Positions 43,083-53,254 are shown, counted from the first letter of the stretch. The stretch is DNA of 64,000 nt from Blepharisma japonicum (GCA_949751835.1 CATKHK010000007.1:310001-374000), one strand, 5' to 3'. The notes: generated from the sequence alone by a model not told the origin. A program made the numbers and translations.

Positions 43083-45116
43083 TTATAAACATGCTAATAA
43101 CTGATAGACAGCTTGCGTTTTTTCTGATAATTCCCTCTTTTTTAGTTCAACTTCATAGTCAATTTTAGTTTCTTTCTCAAGTAGAAACTCTTCTTTTTTC
43201 TTGATTTGATCTAGTTTTTTCAATAGCAAAAACTGATCTCTTTCTATTTCTTTTTGCTTTAGCTCTAAGCTTTGCTTCAAATTTTGTATGAAAATCAATT
43301 CTTTCTGTACCATGGGTATCAGCTGATTTGCATCAGGCTGCTTCATTCATGTTTTATGGAGTCTCATTTCTTTGTCAAAAATTTCTTTTTCTTTTTCTTC
43401 TAATCTGATTTCCTTAAGTCTTAAATGTTTTTTAAGGTTTTCTATCTCTGAATCTATTGCAATATTAGAATTCTTTATAATTTTTGTACTTGGGATAGGA
43501 GGCTTGGTATTTAAATTTGCTTCAGAAACTGAGTTAATAAGTTTATCATGGAGAAGAGGTTTAGGCGACTTGTCTAAATTTTCCAATTTATGGAATATTT
43601 TTGTATCATCAGATACAGGCTCTGGGGTAGTGGAAGAAATCATAGGCATTATTGGTACAGGAGATGCTTTTCTGATGTCACGAGTTTCAAACTGCTTTTC
43701 CATGCTATGAATTGCGTTTTTTATAGAGTTTGAATGAGCCTGGAAGTTATTCAAAGCCTTAGCTGAGCGTAAATTTGATAACTGGGTCTTGATTCGATTT
43801 ATTTTTATTACCACAGAATCTGCGTTTTCAGGGTTTGTACCTTGCAATAAAGCCTGGTTTTTTTGAAGCTCTTCATATAATGCTCTAGCATCTCCATCGA
43901 TAATTGGTTCTGGAGTGATGTCTCTCAAGTCCAAATAGCTTTGCTCTGTCTTATGACGGCCTTTAATAGTTCTTAGTCATTCTCCCGAAGGCTCTCTACT
44001 ATGTTGAATAAAGGTAGATTTAATCTCATCCTTTATTTTTGCCTGTTTTTCTTCAAAAATTTTTTTCTCTTCATTAAATTTGCTAATATCTTTTTCCAAC
44101 TCTGCTGTTTTAATTTTTATTAAATCAGCTTGCTGTTGAAATAAATCAGTTTGCTGTAATAACTGATTTAATTTTTTATTATATTGATTTTTTATAATTT
44201 GGACTTCATTAATTTGCCATTCTAGTTCTTCTTTTATTTTGTCATTTTTTTTGAGTTTTTGTAGATCTAAGCGAAGAGTCGGCCTTTCACTTTTAGGGAA
44301 AAGATCAAATGTACTTTTAGTTAGCTCCAATGAATTTTCGCTATTAAAACTTACAGAATAATCATCATACGATCTTTCGTAAGACTCTGTAATATTATTT
44401 TTTAAAGTTTTTCCAAAATCAAATACATCTTCAGGGACTAAACTTTTTCTTTTTAATTCTTCTATTTCATTTTCCAACTGACTTATGCAGGCTTGCTCTA
44501 ACGATATATTTTTTTGATTTGTTAAAGTTTTAACAGAAAGATGGTTTAGAATTTCTTCAGTTAAATTTGACTTATCAGGAATAATTAGATCGTGATGCTC
44601 AATAGAAACAGTAATAGAAAATTCCCCAATTTTTAACTCTCCATGATAAACTTTATTTGTTTCTATATCGTCAATAATTAGCTTAGCATCTGAAATTAGT
44701 CTGTAAATATCATTGAGAGAGCACCTTATTTCATACTTAAACTTATTTTCTTCTAGATTTTCATTTTCAAACTCTTCAATTGCTCTTATTTCATGAGATC
44801 TATAGTCTTCTAATGTCATTGATGCCCGATCCAAATTCAAAATTAATCCTTCAATTTTCTCCAAGATTTCTTCATCTTGGGCAGTATCACATACTCACTC
44901 TCGATCACTTGTGATTAAGTCAGGCTCGCTTTCTAATGACATCATATAATTGCAATTTCTTCTTGAACGCGATTTAAAATCAGAATAACCTTCAAACGAT
45001 CGCTCTTTATCTGACTGGATACCAATCATCATGGACTGTATCGTTGAATTTAATCTGTCTATTTGAAGATCAAGGGTATCATTGTCAAGCTTATGGCTTT
45101 TTCCTTCAGACTTCAT
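43083..45116 (-). CDS. coiled-coil protein, paralogue of the 17495-18994 gene
   Basis: 677 residues from ATG 45116 to TAA 43083-43085, with TGA-Trp at 44895, 43977 and 43347. An N-terminal helical part (DLQIDRLNSTIQSMMIGIQS) is followed by a stretch that may fold (YHGELKIGEFSITVSIEHHD), a coiled coil (about 205-300), a Pro/Ser-rich linker and a second coiled coil to the C-terminus. The segment NADSVVIKINRIKTQLS is shared with the gene at 17495-18994. Function unknown; cytoskeletal role guessed from structure. Confidence 0.72.
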
Positions 45117-45257
45117 ATTAACTTTTAACTGAAAAACAGCTGTAAGAAAATATGTCTAATGATAATAAATTCTTTTTATAATTAATCAGTCTTAATTTTA
45201 AGATTCAGCGGCATCTACTCTAAAATCTTATATTTTATTAATTTTATATTAAATATA

Positions 45258-46385
45258 ATGGTAGAAGCTGAATTATCTCCAGCTGAAATTGAAAGGTATC
45301 ATAGGCAGATTCTATTAAGAGAATTTGGTCTTGAAGGACAGCAAAAACTAAAATCTGCAAAAGTTCTTGTAATTGGTGCAGGAGGGCTTGGATCTCCATT
45401 ACTTTTATATCTCGCTGGTGCTGGGATTGGAACAATCGGAATAGTTGATGGTGACGTAGTTGAGACTATAAATCTTCATCGTCAAATTATTCACTCTTCT
45501 AACAATTTAAAGGTAAATAAAGCAGAAAGCGCAAGGCGATTATTGCAAGAATTAAACCCAGAAATTAAATTGGAAATTTATACACAATGGCTAACTGGAG
45601 AATCAAGTGCCAATATTGTACCAGGATATGATATTATTGTTATTGCGACTGATAATGTAGAAAGCCGATATCTAATAAGTGATTTAGGAGTCTATTATAA
45701 GAAACCTGTGATATCAGGCAGTGCACTTAGGTGGGAAGGTCAGCTTACTGTATTTTCTCCATCGCCTTGTATAAGATGCTTATTCCCTCAGCCAACACCT
45801 AGGCATGCCTGGGCAAAAGCATCGGATATAGGAGTTTTAGGACCAATTCCAGGCGTAATAGGTACTCTTCAAGCTATAGAAACTATTAAACTTATCCTTG
45901 GGCTACCTGTGCTATCCCGAAAACTCCTCATGTATGATGGTTTATCTTGTCAATTCAAGCTCTTTCAGCTAAGAGATACAAGTCCAACCTGCCCAGCTTG
46001 CAGTGGCCAAATAAATCCTCACACCTTCAACTATGCAGAATTTCTTGGCCAAATACCAGCAATCCCAAGCTTCCCAGACAAGGAAATAAATTGTTCAGAA
46101 TTAAAAAAACTAATAGAATTAAAAAGAGTGCAAATTATTGATGTGAGAAATTCGAATCATTTCAATATTTGCCATATAGAAAACTCAATTCATATTCCGA
46201 TTCATGATGTCGAAAACTCAAGTGAAATTTTCAGCTCAAATGAGCCTTTAGTATTTGTATGCAAAACTGGAGCTGACTCAGCAAGAGCTGTAGAGAAAGT
46301 TGAAGCAAGAGGAATAGAAGCAAGCTACTTGAAAGGTGGGCTTGATGCATGGAAAGAAGCAGAACCGAGTTTTATTATATTTTAA
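45258..46385 (+). CDS. MOCS3/Uba4-type E1 with rhodanese domain
   Basis: 375 residues, no TGA codons. The adenylation domain (1-245) has RYHRQILLREFGLEGQQKL, the nucleotide loop GAGGLGSP and two CxxC zinc pairs (CIRC, CPAC). The rhodanese domain (about 270-375) has the active Cys in FVCKTGADSA and the end GGLDAWKE. The family adenylates and thiocarboxylates Urm1 or MOCS2A, supplying sulphur for tRNA thiolation or molybdopterin. The crossover loop that normally carries a conserved Cys (C-x-x-G-G-V-L-G) reads KASDIGVLG, so that Cys is absent. It is shorter than human MOCS3 (460). Codon use is slightly richer in GC than its neighbours. Confidence 0.9.
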   Translation: MVEAELSPAEIERYHRQILLREFGLEGQQKLKSAKVLVIGAGGLGSPLLLYLAGAGIGTIGIVDGDVVETINLHRQIIHSSNNLKVNKAESARRLLQELNPEIKLEIYTQWLTGESSANIVPGYDIIVIATDNVESRYLISDLGVYYKKPVISGSALRWEGQLTVFSPSPCIRCLFPQPTPRHAWAKASDIGVLGPIPGVIGTLQAIETIKLILGLPVLSRKLLMYDGLSCQFKLFQLRDTSPTCPACSGQINPHTFNYAEFLGQIPAIPSFPDKEINCSELKKLIELKRVQIIDVRNSNHFNICHIENSIHIPIHDVENSSEIFSSNEPLVFVCKTGADSARAVEKVEARGIEASYLKGGLDAWKEAEPSFIIF

Positions 46386-46650
46386 TTCAGTCGTTTTTAT
46401 AAGAAAATGGGTGATGACATATAAAATTTTTAGCATGCATAATGACAAAAGAGTGTATGGAGCATATGAAGTAAAGATTGCTTAAGTTAAAAAATGAAAA
46501 TACTGTATTTATGAAAGAAATGAGAATCGAAAAGTCGCACAATTGAAACTTTATTTTATTTCTCAAACTTTAGGTAAGGGCTTTTCATTGGTAGAAGAAA
46601 AAACAATCTCTGACAAATTTAAGCATTAACTACTATTAGCAAATACACAC
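46386..46650. other. spacer upstream of tRNA/PCNA
   Basis: 265 nt between the E1 gene and the tRNA. No PCNA first exon (Met-Phe-Glu-Ala) can be found. Contains only short, stop-broken frames. Confidence 0.6.
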
Positions 46651-46722
46651 GGCTCCATGGTGTAAGGGTTAGCACGTGAGCCTACGGAGCTTATAGTCGG
46701 GGTTCAATTCCCTGTGGAGTCG
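46651..46722 (+). tRNA. tRNA-Arg (anticodon ACG)
   Basis: 72 nt. Acceptor stem GGCTCCA/TGGAGTC, D arm GTGT...GCAC, anticodon stem TGAGC/GCTTA with loop CTACGGA (anticodon ACG at 46684-46686), and T arm CGGGG TTCAATT CCCTG all pair, with discriminator G. No intron. A T-run (46724-46728) directly after it can end Pol III transcription. A34 would be edited to inosine to read CGU, CGC and CGA. Its 3' end lies 13 nt before the first recognisable PCNA codon. Confidence 0.95.
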
Positions 46723-46735
46723 CTTTTTATATCTA

Positions 46736-47488
46736 AGATTCAAACAAGCAGCAATTTTAAAGAAAATTATTGAAGCTTTAAAAGAACTAGTCACAGACGT
46801 CAACCTTGAAATCAACCCAGAAGGAATCGCTCTCCAAGCAATGGATGCCTCCCATGTTGCTCTCGTCACATTTTTCCTCCGAGCTTCTGATTTTGAAGAA
46901 TATCAATGTCACAGAGCTCAAACACTCGGAATCTCTATCTCAAACCTATCAAAAATCATTAAATGTGCCGATAACGATGATTCCATCACAATTCGTGCTG
47001 AAGACCAAGCTAGCGTTATTACTTTTATTTTTGAAGGGAAAAATGACGATAAACTCAGCGAGTTTAATTTGAATTTATTGAGCTTGGATACTGAACATAT
47101 GGGAATCCCTGAGCAAGAATATGCAGCTGTAATACAATTACCAAGTAGCGAATTTAGCAGAATTTGTAGAGAACTTAGCCAAATGAGCGATACTTTGAAT
47201 GTTGATGTAAATAAAGAAAGGGTGGTTTTTAGTGTGAATGGGGATTCAGGGAGAGGTGCGATTTCATTAAAACATAGACAGCTTGGGGAGCAAAGGACAA
47301 TTATTGATGTGACAAATGGAGTGAATGCAAGCTTTGCGTTGAGATATTTGAATTTGTTTAATAAAGCTTCAGTTTTAGGGAGCCAAGCAATCTTATCGGT
47401 GTCAGAAGACTTGCCATTGATACTGAGATTTGACTTTGAGATAGGAGTGATGAAATATTATTTGGCTCCAAAAATAAATGATGAATAA
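46736..47488 (+). CDS. PCNA, sliding clamp, 5' end missing
   Basis: 250 codons from the residue equivalent to human Arg5 (RFKQAAILKKIIEALKELV) to TAA 47486-47488. Every PCNA landmark is there: MDASHVALVTF, the interdomain-loop region LLSLDTEHMGIPEQEY and the C-terminal MKYYLAPKI. The clamp encircles DNA and tethers polymerase delta and repair proteins. The oddity is the start: canonical PCNA begins Met-Phe-Glu-Ala, but here codon 5 is preceded by TTTTTATATCTA and then a tRNA gene, with an in-frame TAG at 46694 and no in-frame ATG. No 15-16 nt intron fits. The first in-frame ATG (46841) lies at residue 40 of the clamp. Confidence 0.88.
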   Translation, partial: RFKQAAILKKIIEALKELVTDVNLEINPEGIALQAMDASHVALVTFFLRASDFEEYQCHRAQTLGISISNLSKIIKCADNDDSITIRAEDQASVITFIFEGKNDDKLSEFNLNLLSLDTEHMGIPEQEYAAVIQLPSSEFSRICRELSQMSDTLNVDVNKERVVFSVNGDSGRGAISLKHRQLGEQRTIIDVTNGVNASFALRYLNLFNKASVLGSQAILSVSEDLPLILRFDFEIGVMKYYLAPKINDE

Positions 47489-47696
47489 TTAAATATATTT
47501 AAAATATGTAGTTTTATACGAGATGAGTTATAGTTTGCAATCTTAAAATAACTTATGATGCTAATGAATTGGCATTTTCGGAGTAGTTTGCTTCAAAATT
47601 GAAAGTAACAGTATAAAAAGCCAATAAAGAAAAAATATAAATGCAATTAAATTACAAAATATTTTTATGTAAAATCATCTTAATTATCTGCTTTCT

Positions 47697-48081
47697 TTAT
47701 GTGAAATAATCCTCTGGATTTGTGTGATAAAGTTCCATTAAATTATTCATAAGAATTAAACTTCGTTAATTCATACCTCTGAAACATTGGCTTTTTTGTG
47801 AGGTTTGAAGTAACCAAAAAAGCCAACTCGTTTTCAGTTCTATGAAAAGAAAAGCAAGTTGATCGAGAAGTACTTGGCGACAAATCTCCATCTTTTCTAG
47901 AAAAATTTGTCTTTTCACTTGCTCAGTTATTGTATTCATGAAATTCTGCGGGCGAGCTTAGGCTGATATCGTTGAATCCGTCTTCACTTTTAAGCCTTTG
48001 AAACTCAGCTTGAGTAGTTATAGTTAAGTTTGAGGTAAAATTAAGCTCACAACGTTCCGTATTTGATTCACAGCAACCCAT
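47697..48081 (-). CDS. small N-myristoylated protein (MGCCESN) with one mini-intron
   Basis: 122 residues from ATG 48081 to TAA 47697-47699. It needs TGA-Trp (EYNNWASE) and a 16-nt intron at 47761-47776; unspliced it would stop at FNSYE. The spliced end LILMNNLMELYHTNPEDYFT is protein-like, which favours splicing. MGCCESNTER has Gly2 plus Cys3/Cys4, a dual-acylation signal. The rest is polar, Ser/Thr-rich and has no recognisable domain. Standard-code gene finders would miss it. Confidence 0.65.
47761..47776 (-). other. 16-nt intron
   Basis: GTATGAATTAACGAAG on the minus strand, A at position 11. Supported by the longer, better C-terminus after removal; the 5' end GTATG is less typical than GTAA. 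Confidence 0.6.
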
Positions 48082-49026
48082 ATTAATATATGCAGTTATC
48101 TTATGAGAAAAATTTTTTGAATTTCAAATTTAGAGTAGTGAAAGGGAATAAAATTGGCAAATAATTGGCATTGAATATTAAAATTAGAGTATTTATTAAT
48201 TATGGTTTTACTAGCTAAAATGTATTAAGAGTGCCATATGCGTTAATTCTAATTTTTTTGTTTTATAATATTAATAAATTTCAAATTATTCAGTTTGAAT
48301 AAAATTGTTTATAAAAGCTAAAATGAGTAAGGGTCCTTAAAGAATTTAGCAATATAATGTGAATATAATGTTTACATAAATTTAGCAAGCTTTTATTTTG
48401 AAAGAGATTTATTTAATCCATTTATAATAATGTCTTTTCTAAGAATTATTAAGAAGATAGAATTTTTGGATATTAAGGATTCATGCTGATTCCACAAAGT
48501 CCTTTGCCTGCTGGTGATATATAAATATTATTATAATAATCTCGCCTGGCAGTTTTTAATTGTAGACATCGAAGTATTCATAAATCAGCTTAGCTAAAAT
48601 TTTAAATGTATAAATAATCACAATATGAGGTTGGCTAAAAATGATCAGAAAATGCTTGAATAGTAAAAAATTATCTCAAAAAAGGATATTTTAGAATCCA
48701 AACTCAAGAAACTTTAAATTAAATTTATCAAAATAATATAAGATACAGAAGTTAATTTATTCTACCAGAGGATTCTTACTCAAAAATATAATCGTTAAAA
48801 TTATTTAATTCAATGATTATGCCTATATTAAAAATTTACATTATTTTGATTATTAAAAGGAGCTATTTTACTTCAAATAGCCTAAAGAATTTCAAAATAA
48901 TTAATTGAAGAATTCGTTTGAGAAATTAATATTATTTATTAGTTAAGACTATGATGAAAAGGTTTAAAGTGTTCCTATTACCTTCTAACTTAAATTATAA
49001 GGCAATTAAAGAAAATGAGTAATCTA
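48082..49026. other. long intergenic region
   Basis: 945 nt, AT-rich with one less AT-rich island (48481-48558) that could form a hairpin followed by a T-run; see separate entry. No coding frame found with TGA as Trp. Confidence 0.5.
48481..48560 (+). ncRNA. possible small RNA (hairpin plus T-run)
   Basis: CTGCTGGTGA near 48510 can pair with TCTCGCCTGGCAG near 48552 (about nine pairs with a small bulge) around an AT-rich loop. TTTTT follows at once, as at Pol III terminators. The surrounding DNA is much more AT-rich. No known RNA family recognised and no upstream promoter seen; this may be chance. Confidence 0.2.
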
Positions 49027-50697
49027 TTAGTCAATATCTTCAAGACAGTCTGGGTTTGTGTAAATTTTCCAAAAATTGACATCAGAAAAATTATTAACTT
49101 GATGCATAGGCTCAACTTTCGGAAGTGCAGTGGCTTCCTGCTTGTATTCGTCTTCTTCTTGTATGATTAATTGATATTCACAATTGAAGTTCATATCTTG
49201 AAAAGCATCACTATCATTTTCATTATGAGCATGGTCAGTCATATCAAAGCTCATCATTCTTGATCTTCCTCCTAATACTTTTGATTCAGTCTCATTCCTA
49301 TAAGATATATAAGTTTTCATAAAATCTGTCCAGCCTTCTATATCTTCATTGTCTTTTAAATTTGAGTTGATTAAGTTAGCTAGTCTTGTAACATATCCAA
49401 GAATTCCCAAACGAAAATTTCCCTCATATTTTTTTTCAGATAGAGATATAAGAGTTTGCGGAACCTTTGCTTTCGTAAAAATCTATATAAAGATTACAGC
49501 TTGTCTAAGTGTTTCGTGATTTGAACTAAAAATACACTGAATAAGTTTTTCGTATAAGTTATGGAGGATAGAGTTCCAAGGGTGATTTATAAATAGACTC
49601 TGCATTTATATTACTGTTATGCTTTCTAAAATTGAGCTTTCTGCAATAGAATCAAGCAAGTCTTCATGTGCAAGCTTAATTAAGGAAATTATGATTTCTA
49701 TCACTTTCAATTTATTTTCTCCAACAGAGGTAATGGTAGTTTTATAAGTTGTATTTACTTTTACGCCGTTTTCTTTGCTTAAGCTTTCTTTAAATTTGTC
49801 TAAATTTAGTACTATGTAAGAAATCAATGGAGAAATTCCAGTATGCCCTTCCATATCATCATCACAAGCTATTTGATTCACTAAAGCTTCTATAACAACT
49901 GCAGCTGACCTTGAAACTATAATATTATCTTGAAAAAGCATCTCAAAAATGCTGCGAATTGCTTGCACATTATTTGAAAGATAAGATGAAATTTCATGAA
50001 AATTGGAATTCATTTGTTTAGAAGACAATAGATTTTTAAGTAAAATGCTTGCATTTGTAGAGGTCTCTGGTAAACTAGAAGGAGAGATAATATTTAAAAT
50101 CTGGTCAATTGTGGATAAAAGCTCATTTTTATAAGCAGGATTCCCATGATCTTCACAGCATAGTATTTTCTCCACCAGTTCACATATGCTTTTGCTATAT
50201 AAGTGGTTTAAAAGTTTTTTTCCGTGCTGGTGCCCTTCATATAGGAAAGATAAAAGTTCATAGCTATTTCTACTAAGTAAGCATTGAATTACTCTTGAAA
50301 AATATCCAGCAAGAAGCAAATTTAGTGAAGGAGTTTCTAAAAAGTTGAAAATTTGTTCAAGTAATTTGGGCTCGTTAAAAAATGTATCCAAAAGTTCCAC
50401 ACATTCCAAAGAAAATAGCTCATTGACGACAAATGGATATTTATAGCAGGCTTTAGAGTTAGATAGGTCTGTAGGGTCTATTGTGATGTAGTTTATCATT
50501 TTTTCCATTTGGTTTCGGATTAGGAACTCAAGCAAATGAGAATTTTTGTTTCTGGTTTCGTAAATAAGCTCATCTTCAAAATCTAATAGTTCTTCGAGAG
50601 TAAGATCTTCTTTTTGGAGAAGAGCTTCAATTTCATGCGAATTTTGCTTAGCTCGCAAGCTATTCAATAAGAGTCCTAAATTCATCATGACTTTCAT
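49027..50697 (-). CDS. SAPS-domain protein, PP6 phosphatase regulatory subunit
   Basis: 546 residues from three exons; introns of 15 nt at 49600-49614 and 49483-49497 each remove an in-frame stop. The early segment EIEALLQKEDLTLEELLDFE matches the start of SAPS proteins (human PPP6R1-3: LLEKEDVTLEELLDEED). It is followed by LLEFLIRNQMEKMINYITID, CYKYPFVVNELFSLECVELL and LNLLLAGYFSRVIQCLLSR, all in family order. SAPS proteins hold the Sit4/PP6 catalytic subunit and direct it to cell-cycle and TOR-linked substrates. The exact start is uncertain: the family's MFWxF beginning is not evident upstream of MKVMMNLGLLLNSLR. It is shorter than animal PPP6R (about 880). Confidence 0.85.
49483..49497 (-). 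other. 15-nt intron
   Basis: GTAATCTTTATATAG on the minus strand. Removal skips an in-frame TAG and joins HETLRQA to IFTKAKVPQ. A at position 10. Confidence 0.88.
49600..49614 (-). other. 15-nt intron
   Basis: GTAATATAAATGCAG on the minus strand. Removal skips an in-frame TAA and joins SSILESIT to SLFINHPWN. A at position 10. Confidence 0.88.
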
Positions 50698-50879
50698 ATC
50701 AATAATATGGTTTCCTCAATAATCCTCGAAGAAAATCCAGTTTTAACTGGAAACTCAAATAATAAATTATTGTTTCCTTATGCAAGATAAATTCGCCAAG
50801 AGAAATAGAACTATTTATTTTATGCAATTGTTTATTATAAAAGATATCTAATGATATCACAGTATACAAAAACTTATAA

Positions 50880-51587
50880 ATGAAGTCCTTAAGGATACGA
50901 CAGATCCAGCACGTGAGGAGCAAAAGTGCTATTGGATTTACGAACTCCAGTAATACGAATAACTCAAGAACACTTTCTCCAGGAAATAATGCATTATCTT
51001 CACCTAGGACTTTAAGAATTGAAATACACAAATTAACTACAAAACTTCCAGTAAAACCAGAACCAAGAGGTGAATTAGAAATTAAAATAACATTACCAGA
51101 AGTGAATATTCAGGCTTCACCAAAACGAGATACTAAAAAAGATTCAGGAACTCAAATAAAAGAAGAAATTCATAATTATAAAGAAGAGAAAAATTCAAAA
51201 ACTGCATCTCAATTAGAAATAAGGAAACTTAATTTTGATCTGATTTACCCAATGGAAAGGTCTATATCAAATTCGTATATCCCTAACATCAGGGTAGGGA
51301 AATTTTACTTCAGATCAAAATCTTCAACAAAATCGAGAGAAAAAAGTATTAGCAATATACATGTGTCTGAAAAATCAAGGAAAATTTCTATAAAAAATAA
51401 TAAAAGAAGTAAAACATTTGCAGAGTATGTAGCTGGACTGCAGCAAGGTTCAACCACTTGCTTGCCTTCTCATCCTGATACTGCAATGAAGAAGAATTTG
51501 AAATATAAACTAATGGACGAAATAGAGAGAAGCATATCATCGAGCTCAAGCCAGAGATCATTTATGTGGAATTTCAAGCCTAAATAG
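50880..51587 (+). CDS. unknown basic Ser-rich protein
   Basis: 235 residues, no TGA or intron, TAG stop. Basic and largely disordered: SRTLSPGNNALSSPRTLRIE near residue 30 and KSREKSISNIHVSEKSRKIS near 155. Short possible strands (RGELEIKITLPEVNIQ, NIRVGKFYFRSKSS) break it up. Many RS/SP sites suggest phosphorylation. It ends SSSQRSFMWNFKPK. No family recognised. Divergent from the SAPS gene, 182 nt between starts. Confidence 0.66.
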   Translation: MKSLRIRQIQHVRSKSAIGFTNSSNTNNSRTLSPGNNALSSPRTLRIEIHKLTTKLPVKPEPRGELEIKITLPEVNIQASPKRDTKKDSGTQIKEEIHNYKEEKNSKTASQLEIRKLNFDLIYPMERSISNSYIPNIRVGKFYFRSKSSTKSREKSISNIHVSEKSRKISIKNNKRSKTFAEYVAGLQQGSTTCLPSHPDTAMKKNLKYKLMDEIERSISSSSSQRSFMWNFKPK

Positions 51588-51994
51588 CTGTATTTTTATT
51601 CAAATAATTTTCCTGCGTATGTAAATTTTCGCTTTTCAACTTTCTGACATGGCTAATGTAATAATTATAATCAATAAATGGAATCAGCGTTCATATGCAT
51701 TTCAATTAACTGCAAACCAATAATTTATGTTCCCTCAACAAATACTAATATACGAATTTCGCTAACAATTTCAGCTCATCCTTTGTCTTTTATTTGAGTG
51801 AAATTAGTCTAATTTTTGCTTTTTCTTTTTCTAGAAATTTTTCCTCAATATTTCTCATATAAATTACATTTTCTTAGTTTTATTTTTATTATGTTTAAAG
51901 TCCTGTTAATTCATAAAATTCTTATAATTTTAGCCAATTTTGGCCAGCAGATATCCAAAGATTTTGTCCATTTTTCATCTCAGATATAATAAAA
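51588..51994. other. intergenic region upstream of phosphoglycerate kinase
   Basis: 407 nt, AT-rich, with pyrimidine tracts. TATAA stands 10 nt before the PGK ATG. No other element recognised. Confidence 0.55.
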
Positions 51995-53254
51995 ATGTTG
52001 GCTAGGAAACTTCGACTTGATCACATTCTTGACCAAATCCCAGGCAGGCGTGTCCTTATTAGAGCAGATTTTAACGTTCCACTAAAGAACGGCAAAATCT
52101 CTGACACAACAAGAATCGTTGCAACCCTCCCAACAATAAATAAAGTGCTCGAGCACAACCCAAAAAGTGTTGTCTTAATGAGCCACTTAGGCAGGCCAGA
52201 TGGTTTGGTAGAGGCAAAATCTTCTTTGAGACCAGTCGCTGCTGAATTGGAGACTCTTTTGGGAAGACCTGTAACCTTCCTTTCTGACTGCGTAGGAGAT
52301 GATGTGGTTAAGGCATGCGCTGATCCAGCACCAGGGTCAATTATTTTGTTGGAGAATCTTAGATTCCACCCTGAAGAAGAAGGCACTGGAAAGGATGCAG
52401 CAGGGAATAAAGTGAAGCCTGCTAAAGAGGCTGTCGAAGCTTTCAGAGACACTTTGACATCGCTTGGCGATATTTTCATTAATGATGCTTTTGGGACAGC
52501 TCATAGAGCTCACAGCTCAATGACAGGAATTAAGCTTCCAGTCAGAGCAGCTGGGCTTCTTATGGGAAAAGAATTAGAATATTTCTCAAGAGCCTTAGAA
52601 AACCCTGAAAGACCATTACTGGTTATCATGGGAGGTGCCAAAGTCAAAGACAAAATCCAGCTGATCACTAACCTCTTAAACCTTTGTGATGAAATGATCA
52701 TTGGAGGAGGCATGGCTTTTACTTTCAAGAAAAGACTAGAAAACATGGAAATTGGAAACTCCATCTTCGATGCTGAAGGCGCAGAAATTGTTGAAAGCAT
52801 CATGAAGAAAGCTGAAGAAAAAAATGTCCGCATTCACTTACCAACTGATTTTGTGTGTGGAGATAAATTCCAAGAAGGCTGCAACGTCCAAACTACAGCT
52901 GGATTAGTCCCTGAAGGATGGATTGGTATGGATATTGGTCCAGAATCTGCTGAAGCAATGGCAGAAGCAATTAGAAGAGCTAAAACTATTGTTTGGAATG
53001 GACCTCCTGGTGTATTCGAAAACCCTGCATTTAGAGCTGGATCTGCAAGATTCTTCCAAGAAATTATTGAAGGAACTGCTAATAGAGGACTAGTCAGCAT
53101 TGTAGGTGGAGGTGATACTGCAGCCTTTGTCCAAAGCATGGGAGCTGATGCAGCAAGAATTAGCCATATCAGCACTGGAGGTGGAGCTTCATTGGAACTT
53201 ATGGAAGGAAAAGAACTTCCTGGAGCACTTTTCTTATCAGATGTCCAAGCTTAA
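51995..53254 (+). CDS. PGK: phosphoglycerate kinase
   Basis: 419 residues, the normal PGK length. The N-domain substrate motifs (RADFNVPLKNGKISDTTRI, MSHLGRPDG, LLENLRFHPEE, INDAFGTAHRAHSS), the hinge and the nucleotide site (GGAKVKDKI, GGGMAFTF, WNGPPGVFE, IVGGGDTAAF, ISTGGGASLE) are all intact. It transfers phosphate between 1,3-bisphosphoglycerate and ADP in glycolysis; no targeting peptide is seen, so it should be cytosolic. Codons are clearly less AT-rich than in neighbouring genes, as expected for a highly expressed gene. Confidence 0.97.
   Translation: MLARKLRLDHILDQIPGRRVLIRADFNVPLKNGKISDTTRIVATLPTINKVLEHNPKSVVLMSHLGRPDGLVEAKSSLRPVAAELETLLGRPVTFLSDCVGDDVVKACADPAPGSIILLENLRFHPEEEGTGKDAAGNKVKPAKEAVEAFRDTLTSLGDIFINDAFGTAHRAHSSMTGIKLPVRAAGLLMGKELEYFSRALENPERPLLVIMGGAKVKDKIQLITNLLNLCDEMIIGGGMAFTFKKRLENMEIGNSIFDAEGAEIVESIMKKAEEKNVRIHLPTDFVCGDKFQEGCNVQTTAGLVPEGWIGMDIGPESAEAMAEAIRRAKTIVWNGPPGVFENPAFRAGSARFFQEIIEGTANRGLVSIVGGGDTAAFVQSMGADAARISHISTGGGASLELMEGKELPGALFLSDVQA

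Noticed and set aside
46400-46560. Small spliced ORF before the tRNA (16-nt GTAAAGATTGCTTAAG)
   Set aside because: The candidate intron lacks the A at the usual position, and the product has no features.
46690-46740. A mini-intron joining a PCNA first exon across the tRNA 3' end
   Set aside because: No GT at 15-16 nt before the only AG, C instead of A at the branch position, and no Met-Phe-Glu-Ala codons upstream.
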